DNA of 64,000 nucleotides, from assembly GCA_014549065.1 (NCBI GenBank), contig JACDOX010000009.1, positions 1,162,453 to 1,226,452 of the forward strand, in the 5' to 3' direction. Numbering within the stretch: position 1 is the first letter of the stretch; every line of letters starts with the position of its first letter. The translations under genes were made by a program, and so were the position numbers. Below the pieces are notes generated by a model. That model was not told the origin of the DNA. It was given only the letters and a program-made list of their open reading frames with translations, and made no database searches. The stretch comes from Cardinalis cardinalis (Eukaryota > Chordata > Aves > Passeriformes > Cardinalidae). Below are positions 35,901 through 50,197 of this stretch, piece after piece.

Positions 35901-38900
35901 CAGGTCCCAACTTTTCTTCATTATCAGAGAAAAAAAAAATTAATTTAAAGCACCTTCATGTTTTTGCAATATTGTAAAATACTGAAGTTCAGTCTTTAGT
36001 CATTTGAAAAATCAAGCAAAAGGATGAAACATTTATTATGACCTTTTATGCGATTACATTTGCAGCACCAGAAGGAGCAGTGCTNTATCTCACTGAAGTA
36101 TATGACCTTGAGGACCTCTTTCACCTGTGGGCTTGCTGCTGTGACCTGTGTGTTATACTGTCTGTAAAAATCCTGGGAGGAACATTTCCTTTTCCTTGCT
36201 GTCAAAACTTTAAGTTACTTTATTGTCCACTTCAATTTTGCATTGTACACAAAGAATTCAAATGTATTGGAGAAAACATGCAGCTCACAATTTTAGTTGT
36301 ATTTAGTGCTATTATGAAGCACCCAGTTTAAAAATTTATCTTCATAAACTGTTCCTCTTTATCTATATGGTTGTGATTCCTATATTTCCAATAGAAGATA
36401 AATCACTAAGATAAAAAAACCTCTTGCTAGTTAGGATGACTGGATTTATTTGATGCTAAGTCTCATATTTGAATATTCTTCTTCACTAAGAACACAATGA
36501 GATCATAAACATTTTCATGATTTTCAATCTGTTTATGAATATTTATTTTAATATATTATTTGATATGTTTAACAGGAGTACATGTTTTGAAATCAAGAGA
36601 AGTTTCTGAATCCCACTGACACAAGAAAATAANAGCCAATCATTATTTATGTTTGATTACTGTACCCAAGGCACAACCAAAAAATACCATCTTCTTGAAC
36701 ATTGAAGAATTTGGGCAGAGTTGACAACAGNGACTCTTAGAAGTAGCTCCTGGGCTCGTTTCAGTAAAGCTTCANTCAGTCAGCTGGAGCTTTTATGAGC
36801 TTGACTTTAATGGGGGTCCAATGCCTTCTCTACAATTTTAACAAATTGAATCTCTTTTACCCATGTAGTGGGTCTGGGTTCTTATCGAAATTCTGCCTGA
36901 AAGGAATTGTAGTTGATATTGCTAACTAAAGAACTGATATATTGATATACAGGCGTGTCCCTAGGTGAGCCAGCAGCAAGTAAACAGTGGAGCTGGGAAG
37001 GCTTTATACAGACTTACTTCAGAGATGACAAGGTTTACTGCAGCCCTGAGAACAAAGTGACTGTCTAACATTTCTGATCCAAAAGGGAGACAATGCTCAT
37101 AAAAATAGTCCTGTTACTTTGGAATATAAAATCTTGAATGGTCTTTATACACAAGCATTAAAGAATGGAAAATGGATCTTTTGCTTTGTAGGTCACCTTT
37201 CAGACTTCTAGCCATTAAAGAGAATTTTGCCTTAAGAAAGTACAGATCTACTGCATTTTAATGGCTTGTTTTCAGACAAAAGAATTTTTCACTTTGATAT
37301 CAGTTGGAATGCATTGGCAAATTTGTTACTGGACAGAGCTGGCAAGAAGAAACAGTATTTAGCAAAGTTATGTGCTGGGGTAAGAATATAAAGGTTAAAG
37401 GTTTTGGTGTACATCAGGAAGATGAGAGGCTTTAACTCTCTAAGTTTCTTCTTGCTCTGTGATGACTGCCCGGAACTGTATTAGGAGTGCTGCCAAATGG
37501 AGCTTTTCAGACAGGCTTCTCTTCTCAGCTTCCTGAGTGAGAGGTTTAAGCCTTGCTTTCACAACTCTTACNGATCAATGTCCCGAGCCTCCATCTGTGC
37601 AGGAAGGAGCTATGGACAAGTTGGGATGTTTAACAGGGGCTGCTTAACCCCCTTTCCTGAAGCAAGCCCCTAGAGTTAAGTTGCTGCCACATCCACAGCA
37701 TGGCAAGGACAGCGTTTCTTTGTCCTAGAACCACCTTGGGGTTCCGGGCATGATGATTTTCCCAGGATCACAGATGAGGAAACAGGTGGGTAATCAGNGA
37801 ATTGCATGGAAAACTCCCAGATCTGTAATGGCCACTAAATGTACTTTTTCTTGTCATCTGACTGTGTTTATCAGCTGTATGTGATTCTCCAGGGTAGAAA
37901 CCACCATGTTCATCATGCTATCAGCTGTGACAAAAGGAAAAGATAACCTTCGAGACAATCCTTATTCTTCCTAAAACAAAGACAATTCCCTTTTTGCCTT
38001 CTGCGAAAAGAAGCTGATAAATATGTCTTTTTGTCCTCTTTCACTCTGCTTATTCAGAAACATGTAGGCACTGAACTGATATTTATCTGCAGTGTTTAAT
38101 ATAACTGTTGAGGGCAAGGAGTAAAAAAGAACAAGGACAAAAAAAGCTTTTTCTTCAGTGGCTCATAACAGTGCCAATGGCAAGTTCTGCTTTAATAACA
38201 AAAGGAGCACTTCTGCTGCCTGTTGAAGCAGAAAGAATATATTGCTGAAGAAAATAAATCAATGTAAATTATTTTAAATGTCCTGCATTATATTATTCTA
38301 AGTCAGACAAAAAAGGTGAAAATGATGCTGCATGAAGTGGAGAAAGGATGTAGCTAAATAGAGAAAGACATGAATTATTTAAAAGCTAATGGATGACAGA
38401 AACAATTCAACACAGTTGCAGATGACTTATGATCTGAGAATTTGCCTTACAAGCTTATATAACATTAAGAGAAGTAGTTGGGTACTATGCAGTAAGGTGA
38501 TGTGAAATACTGAATTAGAAGGAAAAGAACAGCAAGTGAGAAACCAAAATCTGTGCTCTGTACTGAACTCTATGCTTCTAGCAAGTTGCCACTTTTGCCA
38601 CAATGTTTTAAGCAAAAGGCACTGATGAGTTCCAAACTCTGGGCCTCTGAGGCTGCACTAAACTCTGTGTGATGTATCTGGTGTGACTCTGTGGTTCAAG
38701 GATTCCTGGGTGATAGAGGGTTTTAGCTGCAATGCAGTGCTGGGTTTCCCCACCATGTGTGACCTGCAGTCCTTCTCATCCCCTCTCTGGCCATTGGAGA
38801 TGCCACAGATAAGTGGGAAAAGGTAGAGGGGGCCTTTGTAATTGGCTGTAGCTTTGTTCTGTCTCAGAGGATGAGGACAAGAGCTGCAATGCTCCATAGC

Positions 38901-41900
38901 ACACAGAAGTGTTACTGCTCTTGAATGACTTAAATGCCTCAAGCTACCTGGGACTGTTTCTGCCAGGATGCTGCAGTCAGCAGATTGAGTGAAGTGAAAA
39001 AATTGCTATGGNAATAAAATGTCCATAAGGCTGCTGCAAAATCACTCACACAGCAGCTTATGGAGCTAGGGAGCTCCATCCTGTCAGGGGTATGGGAGCT
39101 TCCCTGTTGCCCCCAAACCTCATTTCCAAAGCTACAAAAGCCAAAATTTTCTTATGTTTATCAAGTTTCAAGTGACTGCAGGACAGCTGCTTAAACACCA
39201 TGCAGCCTCACTAAAGATGCCAGCTTTGTTATATCTTAGTGTGTAAATAATAAACGGACATTAAACCAGTCATATAAGTTAACATGAGTGATACTTACAG
39301 CAGAACAATTTTAAAGAAAGCAATTGACTAAACAAATATCATCAGGCAGATCAGAGAATAACTAGAAAGGAGTTCTTGTGTGTGTATATATATGTTTGAT
39401 TTTAATGGGTCTGCTTATCAAGTGAAATAGCCTGAGGAAAGCAGCTGCCCTTAAGTGCAACCAAAATTGGAAAGATGTGGTTTATTTATGTCTAAATCAC
39501 TTGCCCTAATTAGACACCTCAGGNAATATGTAATCTATAGCTCAATGAGATCTGCCCCTGTGATTCAGCTGTAGGGAGCTGCCCTTGTTATGGAACATTT
39601 TGATAGGGAGAATATGATATGATGTTGCCTACATCTGTCTGTCTACTGCAGATTGCTGCTCAGGGGATACTAAAGATGAGGAATGGCTCGCCTGAACATC
39701 ACACTGATATGATTTGTGCTGTTTTCTTCTTCTGAGATGTGCACACTTCTTAACTTCATGTTAAATCACCAAGCATTTGACTGCAACAGACATCTTTTTC
39801 TAAGCTGTACCTGTGCTATCAATAATCACATTAATTGGAGTGCAGTAGCAGTGTTTAATCAGGGCAGGCTGTAAGCAAGGCTCCATCAGTGAGGTGTGTG
39901 TGCATTTCAGATCGTTATCTGCACATTCTGGTTTTGCTTTCTGTGCAATAAGGGACTGGCTGCACCTCCAGGCTTCTCAGCCTACATCAAGATATATGAA
40001 TGTGTGAAACACCTGAGGGAGAAGAAAGGAACAATACTATAGTGAGAAGAAAATTCCCTGACATTCTGGAAGAGTTATAAATGTGTGTGTGAAGGACATT
40101 CAGAAGTAAAGTAACCTCGACTATGATTTTCACACTCATGTAGGTATTTCTGGAAGAAGAATAGTGATGAGTATGGGAACATGATGAGCTGAAATGACAA
40201 AGTGCCAATAAGCCCCTCAAATTTGGCTTTTTAAAGGTCAGGAAGTTTTTAGCATTAGAACATTGAAGGACTGGAAAATAGTATAGCACACACTATAAAT
40301 CTTCTAGCAGATGCCTGAAGAAAGCTATAAAAGAAATCAGTATCACAACATACATATGATTGAATTTCAATGAATCATCATTTTATAGTGGCCATGACAT
40401 GAAATCTCCATCTTCCTCTGAAATTGAAGGTTAAGAATGATACACTATTTTACATTTCCCTGATGTTTATATAGAACTCTGAAAACAGCATGAAGGAAAG
40501 CAGAAAAATAAAGCAGACATGTAAAAAAATTTGTAAGATAACAGGGAAACCACTGTTCTGTTATACAGAATATTGTTTCGTTATTGAGATTCAGTGAAGT
40601 GGAAAAAAAGCCCAACTTAAATTAGTGCTTTCCTGCATTCCATTACTGTAACAATCAAGATTGCCTTTTTTTGGCTACTCTAGCTTTATATATAATGTAC
40701 CTAAACAATATGTCCAAAGATTTTTAAACTTTAGCACCTGAGAATTGCAATGCAGAATCACTCTGAAATGCTCAGCCTGAAATGTNCACTTATAATAAAA
40801 GTGAACAGATAAAAGAGGAGAAGTTATAGTTCCACACATTTATTAGACTTTATAGACTGTAGTGGTCCATCTCATGAATCAGATCATCAGGATATACCAG
40901 TTACTTCTGCTTGTCTGAAAATCTTATTTATAGTGTGTATAATGCTTTTCCTGTCTCTTTTATTGTTTTAAGTAGGGCTAGGTCATAATAAGGTCTTGTA
41001 NAAAAATGACCCCTTCTTATTCAGTGGCTTTGGTTCCATGTTTAGCTCATCTATGTGAGATAGATATGGTTAAGTAGGATGGGTTTGTAATTATCGCTTT
41101 GCTCCAGGCAGCACAATTCGTCAAGGCAATAAAAGTGAGCAAGCTGGAATGTAGCCCTGCTCACACCTCATCAGCAGACTGTTTCCTGCAGCCCAGCTCC
41201 TGGAGGAGTGCTAGATGTGAGCAAATCCATCCAATCAAAATGCACAGGTATTACTCAAGGCTGAAAAGGAAAACAACACTCCTGCCCAGACCTCTGACAT
41301 CAGCATTCAGCCTTATGTGACCTGTGTTACTGGAGCTGATGNACAGGGAGTAAAACCACCACACAGACCTTCAAGGTCCAGCAGTGATTTTTCTGGGGTA
41401 ACATTTCATCAAAAATACAATTAAGTTGATGTACATAAACAATTTTTTTTTAAAAATTACCATACAAAATATATGGGTACTAACACTCTTACCAGAAAAA
41501 TTTGTATTATGACTATATTAGTTCAGGGTAAATAATTTTTAAGACAATTTTTTATCTTTTTTTTTTGTCCAGCTACTTGTTCAGGGCCTTGGCTGTGTGG
41601 ATCATCTCATTTAAGTTGGCAACATAATCAATTTAACATAACCCTATTAATCCATGATGTAGACCAGTTATCAATAAGAGTTTGGCCTGGTATGCTCTCC
41701 ACATTTTGGGAAACAAAGAATATATATATATAATTTTTTNAAAATATATTTTAAATTAGTAGATTTAGAAGTTAGTTTCAACTGGTTTTTTTCCAGAAGC
41801 TTTTGCTGAGTTCAAGAGCTTACACTGAATTTCTCCCAGATAAATTTCTTCCCCTGTGTTTCATTTCACTAAAGTGAGANAATCCATTTTATGGTAAACT

Positions 41901-42526
41901 AACTAATTTAGAAATTTATTTAGCTGTCTGTAGTCCCAAAATGAACCCAGCCTCTTTTTTTGCCCTATTTCTTATTAATCTACAGGCCNGATGCATTATC
42001 TCACTTCCAGTTCNATTGAAATGAGAAAGAGGATTACTTTTTTTAATTCCCATTTGCCATCACTGCAGCAGTCCCAGAGAATTAGAAGTCCATCTCTCCA
42101 TTTATTTTTAGTACTCTGATTACTGCCCACAGTTTGGAAACAACTTCTGCAATACCCAGTGCTGCAATGTGGATCTTCATTCAAGAATTAACTAGCCTAT
42201 CTTGGGCTCATTTATNATTTTGACAAAATTAAATTGGCAATGTTGAGTTTGAGTTTTATTTAAGAACAGTAGAAATAAAGTGACTTTTTGCTGCTCAAAA
42301 CTAGGGAAATCTTATAATGAAAGACTAGCTNTCTCTTTTTTGAAATTTGTAATGCTGAGATAAAAGACTAGCCCTTTGATTACANCGCTGGGAAACAGCA
42401 TTGCTTGGGTTACTGACAACAGAACGCATTGCCAGCGGGTCTGAAAGTCTGCCTGTGTCTGCAGCCAGTACTCCAGGATTCCTCCCAGGCTGTCCTGTAC
42501 AGACACCTCATTACTTTCTGGCACAT
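33000..42526. other. Non-coding stretch
   Basis: No gene is recognised. A 113-codon plus frame at 33000-33341 has no family resemblance. A T-rich low-complexity tract lies at 34491-34528 with two Ns, and an AT run at 41720-41732. Parts of 39600-39970 and 41090-41340 look compositionally balanced and could be conserved non-coding elements. That cannot be judged from one sequence. Confidence 0.5.
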
Positions 42527-42574
42527 CTGCAAGTATGAATATGAAGAATGCTGCAAGTATGAATATGAAGAATG
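42527..42574. repeat. Perfect 24-bp tandem duplication
   Basis: The unit CTGCAAGTATGAATATGAAG plus AATG occurs at 42527-42550 and 42551-42574 without mismatch. Because 24 is a multiple of three, frames across it stay open. Confidence 0.92.
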
Positions 42575-45500
42575 CCTGGTTTTGCTGTTCCAATTGCACT
42601 TGGATTTTGAGCCTCTTGTGGAATCAGACACTGCTCTTTCCTGGTGTTTCCACCCATATTTGTGTTCATTTACCTGCCCATACTCCTCTTTGACTTGCTC
42701 ACCTAGCTAAGCTTGCTCACTCTCCTGAATCCTGGGAGCTCTTGCTAGCACTCCAGATATAAGGTTGTGTTTCGTAGTTTATAGTATTTTCCCATAAAAG
42801 CACAGAAGAAAAATTTGAGTACTGGAAATCCCTGGCTTTGCAGTAGAAAACTTAGAGCTATAAAGGACCTGGTTACAGCAGCTCCATGGTAACAGGAGAG
42901 GAGATAGAAGTTTCCTTAGCCCATGCTTCAAATCAGATGGACATGCTCTAGCTGGGTACATGATGCAGGGTATCTGTGACATTACCAGGGTGAGGTTGCA
43001 CTGATTTAATTCTATTCTTCACTTAAGAATATAGATTTTAAAATTACTTGCTGTGGTTTCTTGCATTTGAGCATTTTAAATTATTGTCCTGAGGTTTTAA
43101 AGCACTTCAGGTACAAGAACAACTTACAATTTTTTCTTTACTTTTGTTATTCAGCCCTATTAAGAATCCTAAGGGTGTGTGAACTTTCATATTGGAGATT
43201 TTATCAAACTGAACATTTCAGTTATCACTGAAAAAAAGAGAACAGAAACTGCAAAAAGGTGGGAAAATCACCTCAACCTCTTTCAAGAGCATTTTGTTGT
43301 GCTTGCTTTGTGTTTGGTTACTCTGCTTCCTGTGCTCTTTTTCCACTGCTGTGCCAAATAAGGTTGATATTGAAAACACAGCAGGGATCTAAATCTTGCC
43401 AAGGTAAATCCTGACTGATATGAATGGGAGCTGGATTCTGCAGAGCCATTTATCACGGGTTTCTGAGGCCAATAACGAAGTGAGGAGTGTTGCACTGCCA
43501 GCAGTCAAACCACCACCACCACTACCACCATCACCACCCCTAGAAATGGCTGAGCATGAGAAGATCCCATTTTATACCTGCTGGGTTTCTGTCTCTGTTG
43601 TGACAAGAGCAGAGGTGGCTAATGGCCTCTGCTGTGCTGCACCCTTGAGGTGACCTGGTGGCATGTGCCCATCCTCCTGAAGCCCAGCCTCTTCCCTTTG
43701 CCCACGCTGATGATCAGCCGTCAGCTTCTCCCAAGTTAAAGCTTCCTGTGAGCAATTCACCAACTGGCTGTCATTGCGAGGATGTGCTCATTTCCAGAGC
43801 AACATGCTCCCTCATCACCTTCTCCTTGGACAGTCATCAGATCAGAAAATTCTCTTTCTAAGCTGGATCTCTACTTTCCCTTTTAATGAAATAACATGTG
43901 CTTCAATGCTGGGAACTTCACTGGTTGCTGGCAAGGTTTTCCTGAAAGGGATTGCGTTTCTGTTTAAGTCATATATGAGCATGACAAACATTTTCATCCT
44001 GAATAAAGTTGTGTATTGCATTACATAACCTCTTAAAAGAAAAAGAAAAGAGCAACTGTTATAGCAGTGCTTATATTTATGAGGGGTTTTTCATGGTATT
44101 TCCTCCACTTAGGCTGTAATGCTTCTCTGATACAGATGCTTAATCTGTTCTTTATTTCCAAGAAAGCCATACAAATGTCATCCAATAATTCTCATTTCAA
44201 ATCTACCCAGCCCTTTGGCTAATCACTGTGGTAAATATTTTTTCAGAACTCTTTCAGATGCTGCACAGAATTAGCTGAGCCTTGGGGTGGTTTTTTTTTT
44301 CCTTTATTTTTCTTTTTTTTATGTTAGGTTGGAGTTTTTGTTAGCAATGGTGGACTTCAACAAGACTGGCTGCTGTGCAGAGGCAGAGGTGAGGGCATCT
44401 CGTAGGTTACCATAGCTGATGTATCTGTTCTAAAGGAAGAAAGCAGCAAACAGCACAGTGTCTGAGCTGATCTGGGTATGTACAAGTTTCAATAAGGTGA
44501 CTGGCTGTTAATCTCTCCTCTTTCCAGGTGTGCATCCCTTTGCCTCCCTAGGAGGGGCTGTTCAGCTGAAGCATCCTATTTTTGGGCACTTCAGTAATTG
44601 ATGACTCTTTATGGCTTGCATATCCCAATTTAATATCAGTAGAAGAGAGCTAAACCTTTGCCTTCATTCAGCCATTGCAGTCAGTGGGATGATTAATGAA
44701 GATGCTTGGTAGTATATTTAAATATCACTCATTTTTTCCCCTCCTCCCTTTGAACATTTTCTTAGTAATAACTGTAAAAAGATGCTTGTATATGGGATTT
44801 TTACCTATGGGTTTTTTAGTATTTACATGCCATTACTAAATGTTTGCTTGAAATATTTGAAACTTTAGCAGTGGATTTTGTGCTAATATCAAAGATTAAA
44901 TTAATTAAACATAGAAAATTAATNTCAAAATATTTTAAAATATTTTACTAAAAATATACAGCACAACAGAGTGGCATGCTAAATACAGTCAACAAGGGGA
45001 ACACTAATACTATCAATTCAGGTAGACATTCATATATTGAAACCTAATGAAAAAGTTTTGCCTTTTATTCATATTTTGGGCTGCTGACTATGATTATAGC
45101 TTCATGGAAAATGAAAGGCAACTTCTTTATTCAGATGAAATATGCTGCCCTCTAATTAATACTCAGGGTCATTCCATAACAATTTTTGTTAAAATATTCG
45201 AATGTTAGTAGATAAGATGAGAAATATTTCTTTTCCGAGCATGGTTTTACTAATTCTTTTCCCATTATCACATGTAACAATTGACATTCATTTGCANTAC
45301 TTCAGCTGAGCTCTCTGCATGCTGTACAACTATTAATATCCACTGCAGGGAGAAAGAAGGAACAAAACCACAGAGCTNAGAGTTTCTCTAAGCCAATGCA
45401 TCATTATTCAATGTAGAGAGAGGTGACAGAACTTTTACTAAAACAACTGTGTCTATAAACCTTGGGTTGTTTATACATTATCTGAGAAGTGGAAAGCTGA

Positions 45501-46319
45501 CAGATTTCCAGTCTGCAACAGGCACTGGTTGGAGAGAAGACATGGACTAGGCAAATAAAAGCTCCATACATCATTTAGTTCCCAAAGTACAAGGTGACTG
45601 TTCTAAACCATTAGAATAGATGACAGCAAGACTACCCTCCACACAGCACTTCATTGCTTCTGCAGTGAAGGGTTCATCTGATTTCATTACTTTCGTGCTC
45701 ACGATTTCCTGTTCTGCAGCAGGGAGAAAAATTAAAATTTGGCTTTGCTTTGTGCTTGAGTGTTTGCATGCTCGTGATGCTTATCACAGATACCCCAGCA
45801 TCCCTCAGGAATGCTTTACCTCTCCTCACTGCTAAGGCACCTTGCAAGTTAGGGAACAGCTTACTGTGATGCAGAGNTTTTTCACATCAGCTCCAGGCAA
45901 GAAAGTGTTTCCAGGGAAATGTATACCTAAATCTATATATTGGTGAACTGGATTCCTGAGGATGATTCTGATGAAAAATGACGTAAATGGGCAAGGGTGT
46001 CTTATGCCCAGTCTGTTGCTCATAAAATAGCAACATATGTCTAAAAATCCACATCTTGCTGAGTGTGGGAATCTAGCATCTCTGATTTAACTGTATATTT
46101 GAGACAAAGACACAACCTGAAACTGCTTGCTACTCTTACAGTTTCCAGTCACACCTCTAGACTGGAAAATTTACATCCTTAGGAAAATTTTTAGGTATCT
46201 GATCTCATATAAAAAATCGCAATCATTCAATTGCAGACTCTCCAGCTTTCCTGTCATGTCTAGTTCCACCTAGGCAGAAATCTGCAGGCCAACATAACCT
46301 CTGAGCACTTGTGACCTTT
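42575..46319. other. Non-coding stretch with low-complexity tracts
   Basis: No gene is recognised. An imperfect (ACC)n microsatellite occupies 43509-43540 and a T-rich tract 44291-44320. Very AT-rich DNA lies around 44880-44960. Confidence 0.55.
43509..43540. repeat. (ACC)n microsatellite, imperfect
   Basis: There are about ten CAC/ACC triplets with two interruptions (ACT and ATC). Confidence 0.85.
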
Positions 46320-46770
46320 CACTGNCTTGCTCACCTGGACTGCAGGTGAGGAGGACAGCATTCTGGGAGGGGATCTGTCAGGTCCTCACCTCAGGATGCA
46401 AAGCGTGCTGCAAAGATACAGAGTGAGACAACTTGTGTCATNTTTTATGGTNACAGAGCGTGAGGGGTGCAAGCTGTGTGTGTATGGCTGCAGGGGGCAA
46501 AGGCTGTGCTCNCCCCACAGGGATGACCTCGTGGGACTGCTGAGGAGAGCCTTGGCCTGTGCTCAGCACCGACAAGGCAGGGGCTGGCACAAGGTCACGC
46601 TGTTTTATGGAGACTGCAAGGTGCCACTGCCCGTTCGCTTTCCAAGCAGGAATGGCACCTGCAGTCCTTCAAGCATCCCCTGCCCTGCCCTCATCCTGCC
46701 CACAGCCCATGTTGGAGAGGGGCTGTGGAGGGGTCAGGTCCCAGCTGGAAGTAATTCCATGCATTGATAG
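46320..46770. other. GC-richer block, unclassified
   Basis: The segment is clearly more GC-rich than its flanks and carries four Ns in about 190 bp (46324, 46442, 46452, 46512), a density seen otherwise mainly in the CR1 copies. A plus-strand frame is open for 146 codons (46327-46767), or 143 if the codons with N are not counted. The product has no recognisable domain, and no convincing splice sites or start context is visible. It could be a degraded repeat family member or an unknown exon; I cannot choose. Confidence 0.35.
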
Positions 46771-49700
46771 CACAGCTACACAGAGTTTGTGTTTTGCAGA
46801 GTTAGTTTTTTTNAATCACACTCTGTTTGTAAGCCTAGACTGCCAGACTCATCTCTCCAGGAAGAGGATTCCTTCTGGGAACAGGTCATTATGAAAATGC
46901 CCACATATCCAAGGAAGGCATGCCATTTTCTTTTGAAAAGCTTCAGCTTGCCACTAAAACAGTGGTGAAATCCTGACNTACTCACAGTCAAGTCAGAGCT
47001 GGAAATTTTTAAGGTGAAAATCTTTAATAAAAGACAACATTGATGATATTTAGTCAAATCTGACCCTCAGATTACAGAATGCTTTGCTACTTCTCAAAAA
47101 AACCCAACAAACAACTCTTATTGAAACTGAAAAAAGAAGTCCAGTAATAAAACCAGCAGTCCAAAAAAAGCTAGACAGGAACAGGTAATTTATCTTACTA
47201 ACAGCTTCTAGATGTCTGAGGAAATACTGCGCCACCCAAGCAGACAATAAACCAAATTTCTTTCAAGCTAACATTAGCAATTAACAAAATAGTCTTTTTG
47301 TTTTTTGAGTAAGAGCTACACCAAAGGAAATAATGCAGAATTCATGGAAAGATTTTAATTAATATTCCTAAACACCATATTCTTGGAGTCCACAGAAACA
47401 ACAGGCATCTATATTAATTAACTGGGTAAAATTATCTGCTTAGTTAAATGGATGTAATTAAGACTAATGTCTTGAGGTCTGTCTTTTAAAGTCCTTTCGC
47501 TGTTTTAAAAAATATCTGGGACAAATTCTTCATGGAAGAGACCAGAATTTTGTTTGACCAAAATGTTTAAGCAAAAAATTTCTGAGAGATTCAGCATTTA
47601 GTTTGCTAATTNATGTGGACAGAATCTAGTCAATAACAGGAAAATCTACTTTCAAATAGTTCTATTAACCCAGAACCCACATACAGAGGAAAAAATCAAG
47701 TGGAGTTGTTTTTTCAGATAGAGGTTTATTTTGAGTGATACTAAAAGTGGTCATGATGACACGTAAGTCAGAGCTTAAAGGAGTAAAAGAAAGTGAAGTA
47801 GTGAGAATGCAGAGTTAAGTCAGAGGTGAAGANCCAAAGGATAAAATGCAAGGCAGGATACAGATATAGAAAAATCTTGCAAGAGAAAGAGAATTGTGTT
47901 AAAAAGTGTGGAATGTCCTGTGGAATCATCATGAGACCCACTAAAATGAGTCGTTCACAGGGGAGCAACTATTCTGGTCNGGAAAGAACTGCATCAGGAG
48001 ATGAGACTCAGTTCCTGTCAGAAAGATNCTTTATTCTACTTGGCATGCTCAAGTGTTTTCTTCCCCATAAAAAATTAAAAAGTCAAGAAAATCACTTAAG
48101 ATTTGACAATAAACTGATAGTTAAAGGACAGCTTTAGATTTATGATATTGTTTCAATCAAGTCCAATCAGCTCACAGACTTGAATATTTTATCCGTGCTC
48201 CAGCCGTAGGGATGCTGGCTGCTCTGATAAAATTAAATTGATTTGTTTCTCTCAGTTCCACACAAACTACATCCTGCTTTGTCATATTTGGCTTCTGATA
48301 CAACACTACTGGCACACTGTTCCACCTCAAAATGCTGCCTGTGGCTCAGGCCTTTTTTCTCTAAGGAGTGACATAAACCATCCATGAGATGAAATACAGA
48401 CTCATGTAGATTTAGACAGAAGCCAGTTGTTCTGATGACTTTTTTTTTTAGTTTAAAATTATAGAGCTGGCATGAAGGAAGACCTCACGTGTTTCTACTC
48501 AGTGCCACTGGCACACAGTATCAATGCTGTCAAGACTGTAAATAAGGTTTCTTGCTGTACCTTTAGAGCATCTGGGAATACTGAAATTCCTTCCCTTCTG
48601 CATTTTCCCCTTCTCCTTCTCCTACTCCAAAAAAACCAAGACTCAAACCTAATGTACCATTACATCCATAAAGAAATTAATAACAGGTATCAGTTCCTGA
48701 AATCTCTGTCTAAAACATGAGAATTAAGGTTAAGGTTACCCTGTTGGTCAGTAGCATTTATTTCTGGAGCTTTTTAGGCTTCAAGCAGTTCTCTGCAAGA
48801 AGGCAGAGGCACAAGTGTAAGGATTCCATTGGTCTTACTCTGAACAGCAGTACAAGCTGCTGGTTTTTCTCTTCACTGGAGGTAATAAATTCCCCGAGAT
48901 CAAAACTGTTGATCTGAGCCAAATTTGTGATCTATTCCAGTTCTGTTCCTCATGGCTAATTCTGTGGACTTTGTGCAGCTGAGATATCTTCTATGTGAAT
49001 GTCAAGTGGTGTCTTTATACAAAGCTTCATCGCTTAGCATCAGAAACTGATAACACAGCNATTGCTTTCTCCACTGCATGCGCTCAGGGCAAAAATTCCC
49101 TTTGATGATCTGTGAACTGGACCATGATCCAGCATGGGCTACTCTGAATGTCACCCACCTCTAGTCACCCACCTACTTTGTGAAAATCTGCCAGCTCTTG
49201 ACAATTGCTTGCAAAACCTTGTTTAGAGATCCTATACAAATGAAATGATGTGTGTTACAATTTACAGTTTCTTTTGCTTATCCAAAATGTTCTCTAATAG
49301 AATATAGAAATATTCTCTTGTTTTCATTGGAACTCTTTTCACTTTACAGAACAGAATATCTCTTCCATGCTCACTGGCAAACCAGTTTCCTTTTCCATTG
49401 CTTCCACATTTGAATGGCAAACTAATGGTGTGACTACTCAGCTGTCTCAGGTGTTCATGTAGTGAGTTTTTTTATGGTTTGAACTCTGTTGAACAAGAAA
49501 TATGATGAATTTGCGAAGCTAAATATTCTGCTCAGCTTGTGCAAATTTAATTTGGTTTCCACAGTTTCTCAAAATACAGTGATGTATTATCTTTTTTCCC
49601 AGAATTCCAGTACACACATTAATTGTAAAATGAGCTTGATCTGAAGCTAAATTATAATGTTGCATTGAAGTAGGTTGTTACTTACAAGACATCTATATCA

Positions 49701-50180
49701 TTTGCAGCAGAAGCTGTAGAGAACNAGAAGGGCAATAATAAGAAAAAAGCCCCAAACCTTTAATATAGTGCTCTCTGGAAAATTGACTCCCTTCACAAGA
49801 ATATTCATAGCAGAAATAAACCAGGGTGTATACATCCCTCAAGTCCAATGCTGATGGGTATGGAAGAAAAGTCCATGAAAAAAAGCTCTTCTGAAAAGGC
49901 TTTGGATGGTATGCAACAAAGTGCAACAAAATTTGAGCAAAGAGGAGAAAAATATGGAATAGCTGTTTCTTGTGAAAATCTGTGTTCNCTTATTTCACTA
50001 CATCATGGGATGGTGCACTGAGGAACATAGAAAGCAATCAAACAATCCCATCTTTATAGGGATGCACATGTGAATTAAATTACAATTCCACTTCTTCGGA
50101 AGCTCCACAATTTCTTTATATATGAATACAACTTTAGAAATGTGAGGGTCTTTTTTTTTCAATAATTTCTGTGTGTGGTG
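46771..50180. other. Non-coding stretch
   Basis: No gene or repeat of note is seen. The sequence is AT-rich with isolated Ns and short frames only. Confidence 0.6.
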
Positions 50181-50197
50181 ATATATATATATATATA
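50181..50197. repeat. (AT)n microsatellite
   Basis: There are about eight uninterrupted AT units, preceded by GTGTGTGGTG. Confidence 0.88.

Noticed and set aside
35524..35910. 128-codon minus-strand frame
   Set aside because: No domain, no splice context; consistent with chance.
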